From the NCBI RefSeq assembly GCF_002796545.1, contig NZ_CP024896.1:1-64000 (forward strand): a stretch of 64,000 nucleotides of DNA, in the 5' to 3' direction. Both the position numbers and the translations under genes were made by a program. Shown here one piece after another: positions 17,364 through 25,560 of this stretch. Numbering within the stretch: position 1 is the stretch's first letter; each line of letters begins with the position of its first letter. Under the pieces are notes generated by a model. That model worked only from the letters and a program-made list of their open reading frames with translations, was not told where the DNA came from and made no database searches. Source of the stretch: Amycolatopsis sp. AA4 (GTDB taxonomy: Bacteria > Actinomycetota > Actinomycetes > Mycobacteriales > Pseudonocardiaceae).

Positions 17364-18278
17364 TCAGTAGTAGTACGGGTAGTCGGACCAGTCCGGGTCG
17401 CGCTTCTCCAGGAACGCGTCGCGGCCTTCGACGGCCTCGTCCTGCATGTACGCCAGCCGGGTGGTTTCGCCGGCGAACAGCTGCTGTCCGACGAGCCCGT
17501 CGTCGATCGCGTTGAACGCGTACTTCAGCATCCGCTGCGCGGTCGGCGACTTGCCGACGATCGTCCAGCCCCATTCGAGCGCGACCCGCTCCAGCTCGGC
17601 GTGCGGCACGACCTCGTTGACCGCGCCCATCCGGTGCATCTGCTCGGCCGTGTAATCCCGGCCGAGGAAGAAGATCTCGCGCGCGAATTTCTGCCCGACC
17701 TGCCGGGCGAGGCCCGCCGAACCGTAGCCCGCGTCGAACGAGCCGACGTCGGCGTCGGTCTGCTTGAACCGCGCGTGCTCGGCCGAGGCGAGGGTGAGAT
17801 CGCACACGACGTGCAGCGAATGCCCGCCGCCCGCCGCCCAGCCGGGCACCACGGCGACCACGGGTTTCGGCATGAACCGGATCAAGCGCTGCACCTCGAG
17901 GATGTGCAGCCGGCCCGCCCGCGCCGGGTCGACCGTGTCCGAGGTCTCCCCGCTCGCGTACTGATACCCGGAGCGTCCGCGAATACGCTGGTCACCGCCG
18001 GAGCAGAACGCCCAGCCGCCGTCCTTCGGCGACGGGCCGTTCCCGGTGAGCAGGACGCACCCGACGTCCGCGCTCATCCGGGCGTGGTCGAGCGCCCGGT
18101 AGAGCTCGTCGACGGTGTGCGGGCGGAAGGCGTTGCGGACCTCCGGACGGTCGAAAGCGATCCGGACCACCCGTTTGCCGGAGCGGGCGTCTCGCGAACG
18201 GTGGTAGGTGATGTCGGTGAAGGAGAACCCTTCGACCTCGGACCAGGCGGCGGGGTCGAACAACTCGGAAACGATCAC
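17364..18278 (-). CDS. menB: 1,4-dihydroxy-2-naphthoyl-CoA synthase
   Basis: 304 aa crotonase-fold enzyme that closes the second ring of the menaquinone head group, converting o-succinylbenzoyl-CoA to 1,4-dihydroxy-2-naphthoyl-CoA. Diagnostic features: GGWAFCSGGDQRIRG (oxyanion hole and insert), the SFDAGYGSA segment with catalytic Asp, and the C-terminal WSDYPYYY. GTG 18278 was chosen as start because MIVSELFDP is the usual beginning in actinobacteria. It stands alone, without other men genes, on what looks like a mobile element, so it may be a second copy. Confidence 0.92.
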   Translation of the reverse strand: MIVSELFDPAAWSEVEGFSFTDITYHRSRDARSGKRVVRIAFDRPEVRNAFRPHTVDELYRALDHARMSADVGCVLLTGNGPSPKDGGWAFCSGGDQRIRGRSGYQYASGETSDTVDPARAGRLHILEVQRLIRFMPKPVVAVVPGWAAGGGHSLHVVCDLTLASAEHARFKQTDADVGSFDAGYGSAGLARQVGQKFAREIFFLGRDYTAEQMHRMGAVNEVVPHAELERVALEWGWTIVGKSPTAQRMLKYAFNAIDDGLVGQQLFAGETTRLAYMQDEAVEGRDAFLEKRDPDWSDYPYYY

Positions 18279-18399
18279 ACCACACCGTAACCGCAGCACT
18301 ACCGAACCCGCTTCACCTCACGCCCGCCAGGACCGGCCCGCAGGGGTCGGAGCCGGTCCGATCGGGTTCGTGGCTCACCGGACCGGGCACAGCGGCGGC

Positions 18400-18618
18400 A
18401 TGGACATTCTGTACTGCGCCCAGCGCGGCCGCCGATTCGTCATCTACCGCCGCCACGAAGGCACGACCGAACAGATCAAGCGGAAAGACCTGGTCAACCG
18501 CATCGTCCACGCAGTCCAGAACGGTGGAACCTACGCCCTCGCGCCCGGCTATGCGGACCAGCTCGACCACGACATCCAGACTCAACTGGCCCGCGCTCAG
18601 TCCGGATTCCTGCTTTAA
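18400..18618 (+). CDS. Small hypothetical protein
   Basis: 72 aa, MDILYCAQRGRRFVIYRR at the start, basic in the first half and acidic in the second. No signal, membrane segment or known motif. Codon usage is typical of the window. It lies between menB and the nucleoside hydrolase gene, on the plus strand. Confidence 0.5.
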   Translation: MDILYCAQRGRRFVIYRRHEGTTEQIKRKDLVNRIVHAVQNGGTYALAPGYADQLDHDIQTQLARAQSGFLL

Positions 18619-18745
18619 ACAGCCCGCCTCCTCACCGCCTGCCCGCACCCGGGACCACAGGAAGACCCCCACCAGCGGATATCCGCCACGCCTACGCCGG
18701 CTCCCCGATCGTGGTCAGGCTGCGCGCGGACGGTAAGACCGGTGC

Positions 18746-19657
18746 ATGACACCTGCGGCTCCTCGACCGGTCCTCATCGACACCGACGGCGGCCTCGACG
18801 ACGCGCTCGCCCTGCACTGCCTCGCCCGCTGTCCGGACATCCGCCTGGTCGCAGTGGGCGCCGTGCACGGCAACGTCACCGCCGACGCCGCAGCCCGCAA
18901 CGCCCTGCGCGCCCTCGAGCTGGCGGGAGACCGCTCCACTCCCGTCGCGGTCGGCGCCGCCGAACCGCTCGCCCAGCCGCTGCGGCTGCGCCACCCCGAC
19001 GACCCGTTCGCCGCCCTCGCCGGGCCGCCCGGCCGCGAAACCTCCGGCCAGAACGCCGTCGAGCAGTTGCTCGGCCTCGCCCGCGCCCGCCCCGGCGAGC
19101 TCGAACTGCTCACCCTCGGGCCGCTGACCAACCTCGCGACCGCCCTGTCCGCCGAGCCGCGGCTGCCCCGGCTCCTCCGCCGCGTCGTCTCCATGGCCGG
19201 AGCCCTCGACACCACCGGCAACATCACCGCGGCTGCCGAGACCAACGTCCACCTCGACCCCGACGCGGCCGAGCACGTCCTCTCCGCCGGCTTCGCGTTG
19301 ACCCTGGTCAGCCTCGACGTCACCCGCACCGTCACCGCCGGCCGCGCATGGCTGCAGCAGCTCGCCGACCACGCGGCGCCGCCGTGGGGCCCCGCCGCCG
19401 CGATGCTCGCGCAAGCAGGAGACCAGGTGCCGAGCCTCCCCCTGCACGACCCGCTCGCCGCGGCCGTGCTCGTCGACGAGCACCTGGTCCTCGAACGCCG
19501 CGACGCCCCGGTCGCCGTCGTCCTCGACGACCGCCACGGCCACCGGGGCGCGACCCGCATCGCCACCGACGACCCGGCCAGGCCCCCGGTCGCGATCACC
19601 GGCGCCGTCGACCCCGAAGCCGTCCTCGCCCGCCTCGCCTCCGCACTCACCGCCTGA
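18746..19657 (+). CDS. Inosine/uridine-preferring nucleoside hydrolase family protein
   Basis: 303 aa. N-terminal calcium-binding signature LIDTDGGLDDALAL, the GNVT segment, TLGPLTNLATAL, a NITAAAETNVHLDPDAA region and LHDPLA near the C-terminus, all as expected for nucleoside N-ribohydrolases that release base from ribonucleoside. Usual length is 300-330, so it looks complete. Cytoplasmic salvage enzyme. Directly followed by a decayed ASCH fragment. Confidence 0.9.
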   Translation: MTPAAPRPVLIDTDGGLDDALALHCLARCPDIRLVAVGAVHGNVTADAAARNALRALELAGDRSTPVAVGAAEPLAQPLRLRHPDDPFAALAGPPGRETSGQNAVEQLLGLARARPGELELLTLGPLTNLATALSAEPRLPRLLRRVVSMAGALDTTGNITAAAETNVHLDPDAAEHVLSAGFALTLVSLDVTRTVTAGRAWLQQLADHAAPPWGPAAAMLAQAGDQVPSLPLHDPLAAAVLVDEHLVLERRDAPVAVVLDDRHGHRGATRIATDDPARPPVAITGAVDPEAVLARLASALTA

Positions 19658-19714
19658 CGGCCCACCCCGGCAACAGCAGCGTCCGCGCCGGGTCGTGACC
19701 AGCGGAAACCTTCC

Positions 19715-19880
19715 TTGGCTTCGAGAAGATGCTCGACCACCAGGACATCTCCCCGGTCAACCGCCCCGCGACCAGCACCGAGCAACCGGCCAGCAACCGC
19801 CAGACCTACTCGCCCGAACGCGAAGCCCTTGGCGTGGTCGCTACCGGCATCGAGCTGGTCGACCCGCCCCCGGCCCGCTG
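19715..19880 (+). pseudogene. Fragment of ASCH-domain C-terminus
   Basis: A 50-residue stretch (MLDHQDISPVNRPATSTEQ, then YSPEREALGVVATGIELVDPP) aligns with the last 50 residues of the intact synthetase-like/ASCH protein ending at 37051. It has no start or upstream domain. It is therefore a remnant of a second copy of that gene. Confidence 0.7.
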
Positions 19881-20111
19881 CGGCTCCGCGACCAGTCCTC
19901 ATCGAATTGGTCTGCACGCAGGACACCTCTGCCCGTACCCCCCCCGTACGGGTACCTCTGACCTGGGGCTTTCCGTGCGGGAGCCTTGTCGATACGGTCC
20001 GAACTTGATCGACTACGGCTCGTACACGCGATCACGTCAGTGCGACAGAGAGGCAGCCGTGGCCTTGTACTACGGCAACGGCGTCCTCACCTGCCTGGGG
20101 TTCTGATCCGA

Positions 20112-20213
20112 GCACGAGGGCGCCGAGCGGCCCTCGTGCGGCCAATGCTGCCGGGCACGCTGCGAGTTCGCGAGCGTGCCCGGCAGCGCCGTGCCGGAGC
20201 GGTCCGGCACGGC
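20112..20213. repeat. Three consecutive perfect GC hairpins
   Basis: Stem 1: 20112-20121 with 20130-20139 (10 bp). Stem 2: 20147-20161 with 20173-20187 (15 bp). Stem 3: 20188-20198 with 20203-20213 (11 bp). All arms are perfectly complementary. They sit in a gene-poor interval. Possible terminators, structured RNA, or a single-strand initiation site. Confidence 0.7.
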
Positions 20214-20238
20214 GCAGCGTTCGCTGCGTCGAGTCACG

Positions 20239-20340
20239 TCAGGCGTTGCGGTCGGGGTCGTGCCGGAGCAGCCGCTGCAGGGCGGCGACGTGCCGGTCGT
20301 AGCGGGCCTGCCCCAACGGGGTGATGCGGCCAATACGCAT
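20239..20340 (-). CDS. Short coding-like frame, possible gene tail
   Basis: 33 aa (MRIGRITPLGQARYDRHVAA, then ALQRLLRHDPDRNA). The frame stays open about 20 residues further upstream and has natural amino acid composition, suggesting the C-terminus of a decayed gene. No function recognised. Confidence 0.3.
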   Translation of the reverse strand: MRIGRITPLGQARYDRHVAALQRLLRHDPDRNA

Positions 20341-20447
20341 CCGATGGGATATGCGGCGGTTCCCGAATATCCCGGAAAGGGGCCACTGGGTTAAGTAGCT
20401 GCTGGTCAGAGGTTGTCTTAGATGCCTGTCCGGGGTGATGCGAGCGG

Positions 20448-20900
20448 ATGCTGCGGTCGTATCCTCGCGGTGTGCCCGATAATGACGCCCATGCGGCGAG
20501 CGCTCCCCAGTTCAACGGTGACCTGCGCGCAGCGGTAGAGCTTCTACGTGCGACCGTCACGAACGACACCGGTGGCCTGGACCAGTGGCAAGCCGTTTAC
20601 GGCACGCTCTTGTCTGGGCTTCCAGACGATGTCGTCGATCCAATGGCGCACAGGGTGGCGAAGTCGTTCGAGCAGGTTCGCAGCAGTGCCGATCTCCCGG
20701 ATGCGGTCAGGGCATTGACTCGGGAGGTCGTCGATGTTCTCAGTCGCGAAGCCAGCCGACTGCTCAGCACGACCGCTATAGCGCACGTCGCTCTGGAGAA
20801 GAAGCTCCTGGAGGATGTGGCGGTCGCTACGGGACGCCCCATCGACGATGTTCTCGCTCAGCTGGACATCTGGATCTCCGACCTGGAGGTTGACGAGTAA
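20448..20900 (+). CDS. Hypothetical alpha-helical protein
   Basis: 150 aa, acidic, predicted mostly helical (ALTREVVDVLSREASRLLST, EKKLLEDVAVATGRPIDDVLAQL). GTG 20472 is an alternative start. No signal peptide, membrane segment or recognised domain. GC content is a little lower than that of neighbours, hinting at separate origin. Confidence 0.6.
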   Translation: MLRSYPRGVPDNDAHAASAPQFNGDLRAAVELLRATVTNDTGGLDQWQAVYGTLLSGLPDDVVDPMAHRVAKSFEQVRSSADLPDAVRALTREVVDVLSREASRLLSTTAIAHVALEKKLLEDVAVATGRPIDDVLAQLDIWISDLEVDE

Positions 20901-21012
20901 CTCGGCGGCGCACCGCAGTCCGCTAGTTCCTGGTCAGTGGTGTAGTGCCCGGTGGAGTTGGGCGTGGAGGGCGGTGAGTTCGTCGGCGGTGGTGTCCATT
21001 GCGCCGGTGCGC

Positions 21013-21246
21013 TCACCGGACATCCGCAGCTCGCCGTCGCCCGCTCGGCATCCGTTGCCACGGCCAGCGCGCCGCGACCCATTCTGCGACGAGGTCGCCC
21101 TGGTCAGAGGGAGGGGAACATGCTTCCGGACGTGCGTTTAATGGCATTCGCACCGCTGCCGCCGGGGTTTCTCCGTACTTGGCCACGTAAGGGCCGTTCT
21201 TGTCGGGTGACTCGCCGCAGTCAGGCGGACAGCGGTACAGACTCAA
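21013..21246 (-). CDS. Small protein beginning at centromere-like palindrome (copy 1)
   Basis: 77 aa from TTG 21246, the base directly after the palindrome at 21247-21277. Sequence starts MSLYRCPPDCGESPDKNGPY. A second copy in inverse orientation (25254-25499) shares this beginning almost fully and then diverges. It may be a real small Cys-containing protein, or only part of a conserved DNA repeat; the non-ATG start and lack of a ribosome site leave this open. Confidence 0.35.
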   Translation of the reverse strand: MSLYRCPPDCGESPDKNGPYVAKYGETPAAAVRMPLNARPEACSPPSDQGDLVAEWVAARWPWQRMPSGRRRAADVR

Positions 21247-21307
21247 GCTGGGGTGAATACCGGGTATTCACCCCAGCGACCCTCCGCTCGGCCGCTCCCC
21301 CGCCAGC
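21117..21307 (-). repeat. Long inverted repeat, left copy
   Basis: About 190 bp with high identity to the reverse complement of 25193-25386, including the palindrome at 21247-21277 and the beginning of a small reading frame. The two copies bound a segment of about 4 kb with parA, parB and a coiled-coil membrane protein gene. Confidence 0.75.
21247..21277. repeat. 31-bp palindrome, candidate centromere site 1
   Basis: Perfect palindrome with arms GCTGGGGTGAATACC around one central base. Same core TGAATACC(G/C)GGTATTCA as the sites at 23244 and 25223. Located beside the parAB region, hence a candidate parS; it is unlike the chromosomal parS GTTTCACGTGAAAC. Confidence 0.65.
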
Positions 21308-21380
21308 CCGGCGCGGTCACGCTGTCGCCGCCTGGTCGGCGAGCGCGCGGTAGAGCGAGGCGCCCCAAAGAGCGCGGACA

Positions 21381-21418
21381 CGGCGAATGGCCCCCGCTGC
21401 GGCGGGGGCCATTCGCCG
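21381..21418. terminator. Hairpin terminator after coiled-coil membrane protein gene
   Basis: 17-bp perfect stem (21381-21397 with 21402-21418) and 4-base loop, 14 bases past the stop of the minus-strand gene 21432-22757. Lacks a long U run, as usual in this group. Confidence 0.7.
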
Positions 21419-21431
21419 TGGTCCAGTTCGG

Positions 21432-22757
21432 TTACAGGGCGCGGCTGAGCAGCGTCACCGGCGCCTCCTCCGGCGCGCCGACGACCAGCTTCGTGTCGCC
21501 CTTCGCGAGCTTCTTCATCAGGTCGCGCACTTCGATCGCGACCGGCTTCGGCAGGCCCAGCTTCGCCGCCAGCTGGGTACTCGCCGGCACTCCGCCGCCG
21601 TCCGGCATGATGGACGGCGTCAGCGACCCGGCGGCCATGCCCTCGAAGCCGCGCAGGGCGTGCGGCAGCAGCGGCAGCGTCCGCTCGTCCAGGACCACCT
21701 CGGGGCGGGCGTCGCGCTCGGCCCGCAGCGCACGGGCGTCCGCGCTGGCGGTGTCTAGCGCTGTGCTCAGGTTGCCGAGCCGATCCTGCAGCTCTTCCTC
21801 GCGCCGCCGGTGCTCCTCGAGGGCGGTCCGTGCATCGTCGAGGTCGCTGACCAGCTGCTCGTGCGCGTGCAGGTCGTCGGTCAGCTTGAGCAGCGTGGTC
21901 GAGAGCTGCCCGGTGATGTGGTTGTAGGCCCACACCAGCATCCCCACCATCACCGGCGCGATCGCGCTCTTCACGGCCAGCAGCAGCTCGCCGTGCGCGA
22001 GGTGCGTGCCGGCGTTGAGCGCCAGCGACGCGGCGAGGATCGCCGCCTCCTGCATGTAGCGGGACAGCCGCCAGCCCTTGACCAGCTGTTTCCGCTGGGC
22101 CATCCCGGCCCGCGCGGTGGTCGCCGAGGTCAGCATCAGCAGCACCAGCGTCCCGCCGAGGCAGACGTCGATGCCGTACGACAGCCAGAACAAGGGATTG
22201 CCCAGCTCGCCGCCGGGGACCAGCTGCTGCTGGACGTTCACACCCGACCAGGCCAGCAGCAGGACGACCCCGCCGATGATCGCCTGCTTGGCTGTGACCA
22301 GCAGTTTCGCCGTCTCCGCCAGCTGTGCCGACTTGCTGGTCAGCTGCTCGGCGCGGTCCCCCGCCCGCAGCTTCCAGCGGCGGATCTCCGCCTCTTCGTT
22401 CCTTCGGCGGTCTTCCTCGGCCGCGTCCTTCTCCTCCCGCGCCCGCTGCCGGCGCGCTTCCAGCTCGCGGGCCTCGAACGCCGCCTGGTTCTCGCGCACC
22501 CGCTGCTGCAGCTCCAGCGCGCGCAACCGCTTCTCCGCCGCGATCCGCGCGTCGATCTCGTCGAGCTCGGGCGTTTCGAACAACGCGGTGCTCTTGCCGA
22601 GCACCGCCTGCCGTTCCTCCGCGGCCGCGGCGCGCTCCGCCAGCGACAGCAGCGGCCGTTCCGGCCGCCGAGCAGCCCGCCGGAAACCGGACCGGCCGTG
22701 ACGGCCCGTCTGTGTGTTTCCGCTGGTAGCCAAGGCCGTATCATCAACTACGGACAT
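21432..22757 (-). CDS. Coiled-coil membrane protein (Spd/DUF2637-like layout)
   Basis: 441 aa. A basic N-terminus and a long charged helix (about 40-150, EKRLRALELQQRVRENQ), four hydrophobic segments (about 155-290: IIGGVVLLLAWSGV, VCLGGTLVLLMLT, AILAASLALNAG, AIAPVMVGMLVWAYNHI), a second coiled coil (300-350) and a C-terminal small domain. This resembles membrane proteins of actinomycete plasmids involved in transfer or spread, but I cannot name an exact family. GTG 22760 is an alternative start. Ends at a strong terminator. Confidence 0.7.
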   Translation of the reverse strand: MSVVDDTALATSGNTQTGRHGRSGFRRAARRPERPLLSLAERAAAAEERQAVLGKSTALFETPELDEIDARIAAEKRLRALELQQRVRENQAAFEARELEARRQRAREEKDAAEEDRRRNEEAEIRRWKLRAGDRAEQLTSKSAQLAETAKLLVTAKQAIIGGVVLLLAWSGVNVQQQLVPGGELGNPLFWLSYGIDVCLGGTLVLLMLTSATTARAGMAQRKQLVKGWRLSRYMQEAAILAASLALNAGTHLAHGELLLAVKSAIAPVMVGMLVWAYNHITGQLSTTLLKLTDDLHAHEQLVSDLDDARTALEEHRRREEELQDRLGNLSTALDTASADARALRAERDARPEVVLDERTLPLLPHALRGFEGMAAGSLTPSIMPDGGGVPASTQLAAKLGLPKPVAIEVRDLMKKLAKGDTKLVVGAPEEAPVTLLSRAL

Positions 22758-22820
22758 CACGGTTCCAATCTGTCGTGTCCAGGCCCCGGGCGGTGTTCCA
22801 GCACCTCCGGGGCCGCTTTC

Positions 22821-23072
22821 CTATTTCGCCCGCTTCGTGCGCACCGGAGCAACCTGGGAGATCCGGGCCACCGACACGCCCCACGCCCGTGCGAGCTCGG
22901 CGGCTCCCACGCCGTGCCGCCGCGCGTCTTTGGCCGCAGCCGGCATCTCCGCCTGGATCACGCTCTCCAGCTCGTCACGCCACCGCCGCAGCCGCGTGAG
23001 CCGGTCCCAGCTGCTCTCGCCGTCCTCCGCCGGCCACCGAGCCGACGCGTCGCGGATCTCCGGGTCGCCCAC
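22821..23072 (-). CDS. Small helix-turn-helix protein
   Basis: 83 aa from GTG 23072, placed 5 bases after AAAGGGG (TTG 23087 also possible). Ends with a helix-turn-helix-like stretch (GVGAAELARAWGVSVARISQV) and a basic tail. Probably autoregulatory through the palindrome at 23096-23110 just upstream. Shares strand and likely transcript with the coiled-coil membrane gene downstream. Confidence 0.65.
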   Translation of the reverse strand: MGDPEIRDASARWPAEDGESSWDRLTRLRRWRDELESVIQAEMPAAAKDARRHGVGAAELARAWGVSVARISQVAPVRTKRAK

Positions 23073-23095
23073 CGGGGCCCCTTTCAAGCAGATTT

Positions 23096-23110
23096 AAATC
23101 AACTTGATTT
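23096..23110. promoter_or_regulatory. 15-bp palindromic operator
   Basis: AAATCAACTTGATTT, perfect around a central C, in an AT-rich patch 24 bases upstream of the small HTH gene's start. Outer arms GCAGAT/ATCTGC extend the symmetry. Confidence 0.55.
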
Positions 23111-23243
23111 TAATGCATCTGCTGACGCGGCTGCAACAGTGTCATTAGCTGGTCACGGTGCCCGCGCATGGTCAGAGCAAGGATCGCGCCCACCTCAACG
23201 CACCCGCAGCGCTCGGGCAGAGCGCGCTCCGCGCAATGTAGCG

Positions 23244-23276
23244 AGGTGTGGTGAATACCGGGTATTCACCACACCT
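23244..23276. repeat. 33-bp palindrome, candidate centromere site 2
   Basis: Perfect palindrome with arms AGGTGTGGTGAATACC around a central G, just downstream of parB. Core identical with the sites at 21247 and 25223; spacing between the three centres is about 2.0 kb each. Confidence 0.65.
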
Positions 23277-23316
23277 GCTCAGCCTCGCTCGGCGGCCTGC
23301 CTGTCCAGTCAACGAT

Positions 23317-24270
23317 TCAGGTCGAGCTGCGGAGCGCAGTGACCAGCTCGTCGACTTCGTCGGCTGTGAGCTGGTCGAGCAGCGCAGTCGCAAGCTGGGC
23401 GGGCGAGCGTTCCATGATCCGGATGGTGATGGCAGGTTTGGCTCGCGATGTCTTCTGCGGCGAGTCGTCGCCCTCTGGGGCTTCGGCACCGCTCTGCGAG
23501 TCCTTGACGCTATCACTTGGACTGGGGGGTTCTGAGCGAGCCTCGCCGAAGCCCGGGGGGCCGGCCATCCAACGCTGCCACTGCTCGTCGGGTTTGAGCC
23601 GAAGATCGATGAGCCATCGGCGTGCCACCTCGATCGGCAGGTCGCCGACCGCGAGTAGCGGCTGAAGCTTTTCATGCAGCCGTGGGCACTCGCGGGCCAG
23701 CTTGAACGTGATGCGGTCCTCCTCGACCTCCTTCTGCAGGTCAGGATGGAGCCTTGTCAGCCCGACTCGATGATTTACCCAAGCCGGTTGCTTTCCCAGT
23801 GCCTTGGCGAGCGCACGTTCGGACCCGTAGCGGGGCACCATTCTCTTGAGGTGTCGGCCGAGAAGCAGAGGGTTGAGCTGCTTGCGATGCTCGTTCTCGC
23901 TGATCATCGCCTCGTCGATCTGGTTCTCGGTCCAGTCGTCGTGGATCGCGCACTTGAGCGCGGGCAGATCAGCCAACGGTGCTGCCTCGAGGCGGCGGCA
24001 GCCGTTGATCACCACATACCTGGCGGTGGTGACCTGGTCGGCGAGATGCGGCTTCTGGTCCAGAAACGCCCTGCGTGACATGACATTGAGGTTCTGGAGC
24101 TGGCCATGGTTCCGGAGAGTCGCAGCGGTCTCCTCGATCTCCGCATCCGAAGAGCGAGGGTTCTCCGGGTTCGGCTGCAACTGCTCCCGCGGAATCGCGA
24201 TGAGGCGGTCGCTGGCCGCAGTCGTGGTGAGCTTGTGGTCCTCGGTGGTCCCGAGTTTGACGCGGGCCAC
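23317..24270 (-). CDS. parB: ParB-like partition protein
   Basis: 317 aa from GTG 24270, 3 bases after the parA stop. The N-terminal ParB/Srx-type domain has IAIPREQLQPNPENPR, the Arg-containing box appears as VINGCRRLEAA (usual GERRxRA replaced), and a helix-turn-helix follows (GSERALAKALGKQPAWVNHRV). The C-terminus (ATALLDQLTADEVDELVTAL) suits dimerisation. It should bind centromere sites and partner the upstream ParA. The altered box suggests a divergent ParB whose CTP use needs testing. Confidence 0.85.
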   Translation of the reverse strand: MARVKLGTTEDHKLTTTAASDRLIAIPREQLQPNPENPRSSDAEIEETAATLRNHGQLQNLNVMSRRAFLDQKPHLADQVTTARYVVINGCRRLEAAPLADLPALKCAIHDDWTENQIDEAMISENEHRKQLNPLLLGRHLKRMVPRYGSERALAKALGKQPAWVNHRVGLTRLHPDLQKEVEEDRITFKLARECPRLHEKLQPLLAVGDLPIEVARRWLIDLRLKPDEQWQRWMAGPPGFGEARSEPPSPSDSVKDSQSGAEAPEGDDSPQKTSRAKPAITIRIMERSPAQLATALLDQLTADEVDELVTALRSST

Positions 24271-24272
24271 GA

Positions 24273-25082
24273 TCAGTTCCCACCGTTCAGAGCGAGCTCC
24301 ATGCCGAGCTTCAGGAAGTCCGATCGCGCTTCGACGGCCACACGGTTCTTCGGGTAGTCCGTGCACAAGCGCCCCGCCGCGGGCGCGGACGTGTGCAGCT
24401 TGTACCTGCGGACCACAGTGTTCGCCAGGGGCCACCCCTCGGCCTTGGCCCGATCCCGAGTGTCTGCCAGGTCGCCGTCGCCGTCCCGGGGATCCCAGTT
24501 CGTGAGGACCACCACGAAGGGAATCTTGAGCGGCTCGACGACCTCTTCGATTGTCCGCTTGGTCGGGTTGAAGGCAAGATCTTCCGGTTCCAGCGGGAGG
24601 ATCGCGAGATCAGCCGACTCCAGGGACGCGCGGACGATCAGCTTCTCCGTCGGCTCGTCCTTTTGGCGGGCGTGCTCGCTCGGGAGCCAGCCCGGACTGT
24701 CGACGAAGATGCGTCGGTACACGTCGGCTGTCTTCAAACTCGCCAGGACACGCGGGTTCTCGTCTTCCTGCGAGTAGTCAAGGGGAAGCGGCTTCTTCTG
24801 TTTCCAGTAGGCTCGTTCAACCTTCTCGAGCCATTCCACGAGCGACTGCTGAGGGTCGGTCGAAACCGCCAGAACGTGGGCCGTGACCTTCTCCATGAGG
24901 AGTTCCAGCTCAGCCTCTGAGTCAGGATCTTCCGGATCGAGTTCCTTCAAGGCAGCGGCGACCTCCGGAGGAACGTCCGGCGGATGCACTTCCGCGGTGA
25001 CCGCGGCCAAGTTGGCCGCGATGGTCGTCTTGCCGACGCCGCCTTTCTGATTGACGACGACGTAAACCTTCGTACTGCTCAT
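24273..25082 (-). CDS. parA: ParA-like partition ATPase
   Basis: 269 aa from ATG 25082. Deviant Walker A NQKGGVGKTTIAANLA (residues ~9-24), a Walker A'-type strand VLAVSTDPQQSL and RRIFVDSPGWL. It has an acidic insertion (LDPEDPDSEAELELLMEK) between the first two motifs that typical ParA proteins lack. Forms an operon with parB. Role: ATP-driven segregation of the element at cell division. Confidence 0.9.
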   Translation of the reverse strand: MSSTKVYVVVNQKGGVGKTTIAANLAAVTAEVHPPDVPPEVAAALKELDPEDPDSEAELELLMEKVTAHVLAVSTDPQQSLVEWLEKVERAYWKQKKPLPLDYSQEDENPRVLASLKTADVYRRIFVDSPGWLPSEHARQKDEPTEKLIVRASLESADLAILPLEPEDLAFNPTKRTIEEVVEPLKIPFVVVLTNWDPRDGDGDLADTRDRAKAEGWPLANTVVRRYKLHTSAPAAGRLCTDYPKNRVAVEARSDFLKLGMELALNGGN

Positions 25083-25192
25083 CTCCGTGTGCTTCCCGTC
25101 TGTCAATTGGTACTGCGGAGCGCAGTCACTATCCCAGGTCGCCACGGGCCCTGTCGCTGCTGGCGCGCGCGGTTTCCGCTTCCGTTACCTGA

Positions 25193-25386
25193 GCTGGCGG
25201 GGGAGCGGCCGAGCGGAGGGTCGCTGGGGTGAATACCCGGTATTCACCCCAGCTTGAGTCTGTACGGCTGCCTGCCTGACTGCGGCGAGCCACCCGACAA
25301 GAACGGCCCTTACGTGGCCAAGTGCGGAGAAACCCCGGTGGGCAACGGTGCGAATGCCAGTAAAAGCGCGTCCGGAAGTGTGTTCC
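25193..25386 (+). repeat. Long inverted repeat, right copy
   Basis: About 190 bp matching the reverse complement of 21117-21307, including the palindrome at 25223-25253 and the start of a small reading frame. Similarity falls off after the common GTTCCC near the inner/outer edge. Confidence 0.75.
25223..25253. repeat. 31-bp palindrome, candidate centromere site 3
   Basis: Arms GCTGGGGTGAATACC around a central C; same arms as site 1. About 140 bp upstream of parA, so it may also serve as the par operator. Confidence 0.65.
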
Positions 25387-25499
25387 CGCGTCCTCTTCCC
25401 CGGCGATCGCCTCGGCCGGTCCGTCGCCGGTCCTCCTGGCCGACCGGCGACGGACCGGCAGCGATGGCTGGTCACGGCCTGCGGGTGAACTTCTCGTAG
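25254..25499 (+). CDS. Small protein beginning at centromere-like palindrome (copy 2)
   Basis: 81 aa from TTG 25254, directly behind the palindrome. Begins MSLYGCLPDCGEPPDKNGPY, nearly the same as the inverted copy at 21013-21246, and then differs. Conserved coding start next to a DNA site could mean either a tiny leader gene or simple duplication of the repeat. Confidence 0.35.
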   Translation: MSLYGCLPDCGEPPDKNGPYVAKCGETPVGNGANASKSASGSVFPRPLPRRSPRPVRRRSSWPTGDGPAAMAGHGLRVNFS

Positions 25500-25560
25500 T
25501 AGGGGGGTCCCCGTAGTGCTCGGGAAAACTCGGGGCGGATTTGGCTGGCCTGCGGGTTCG

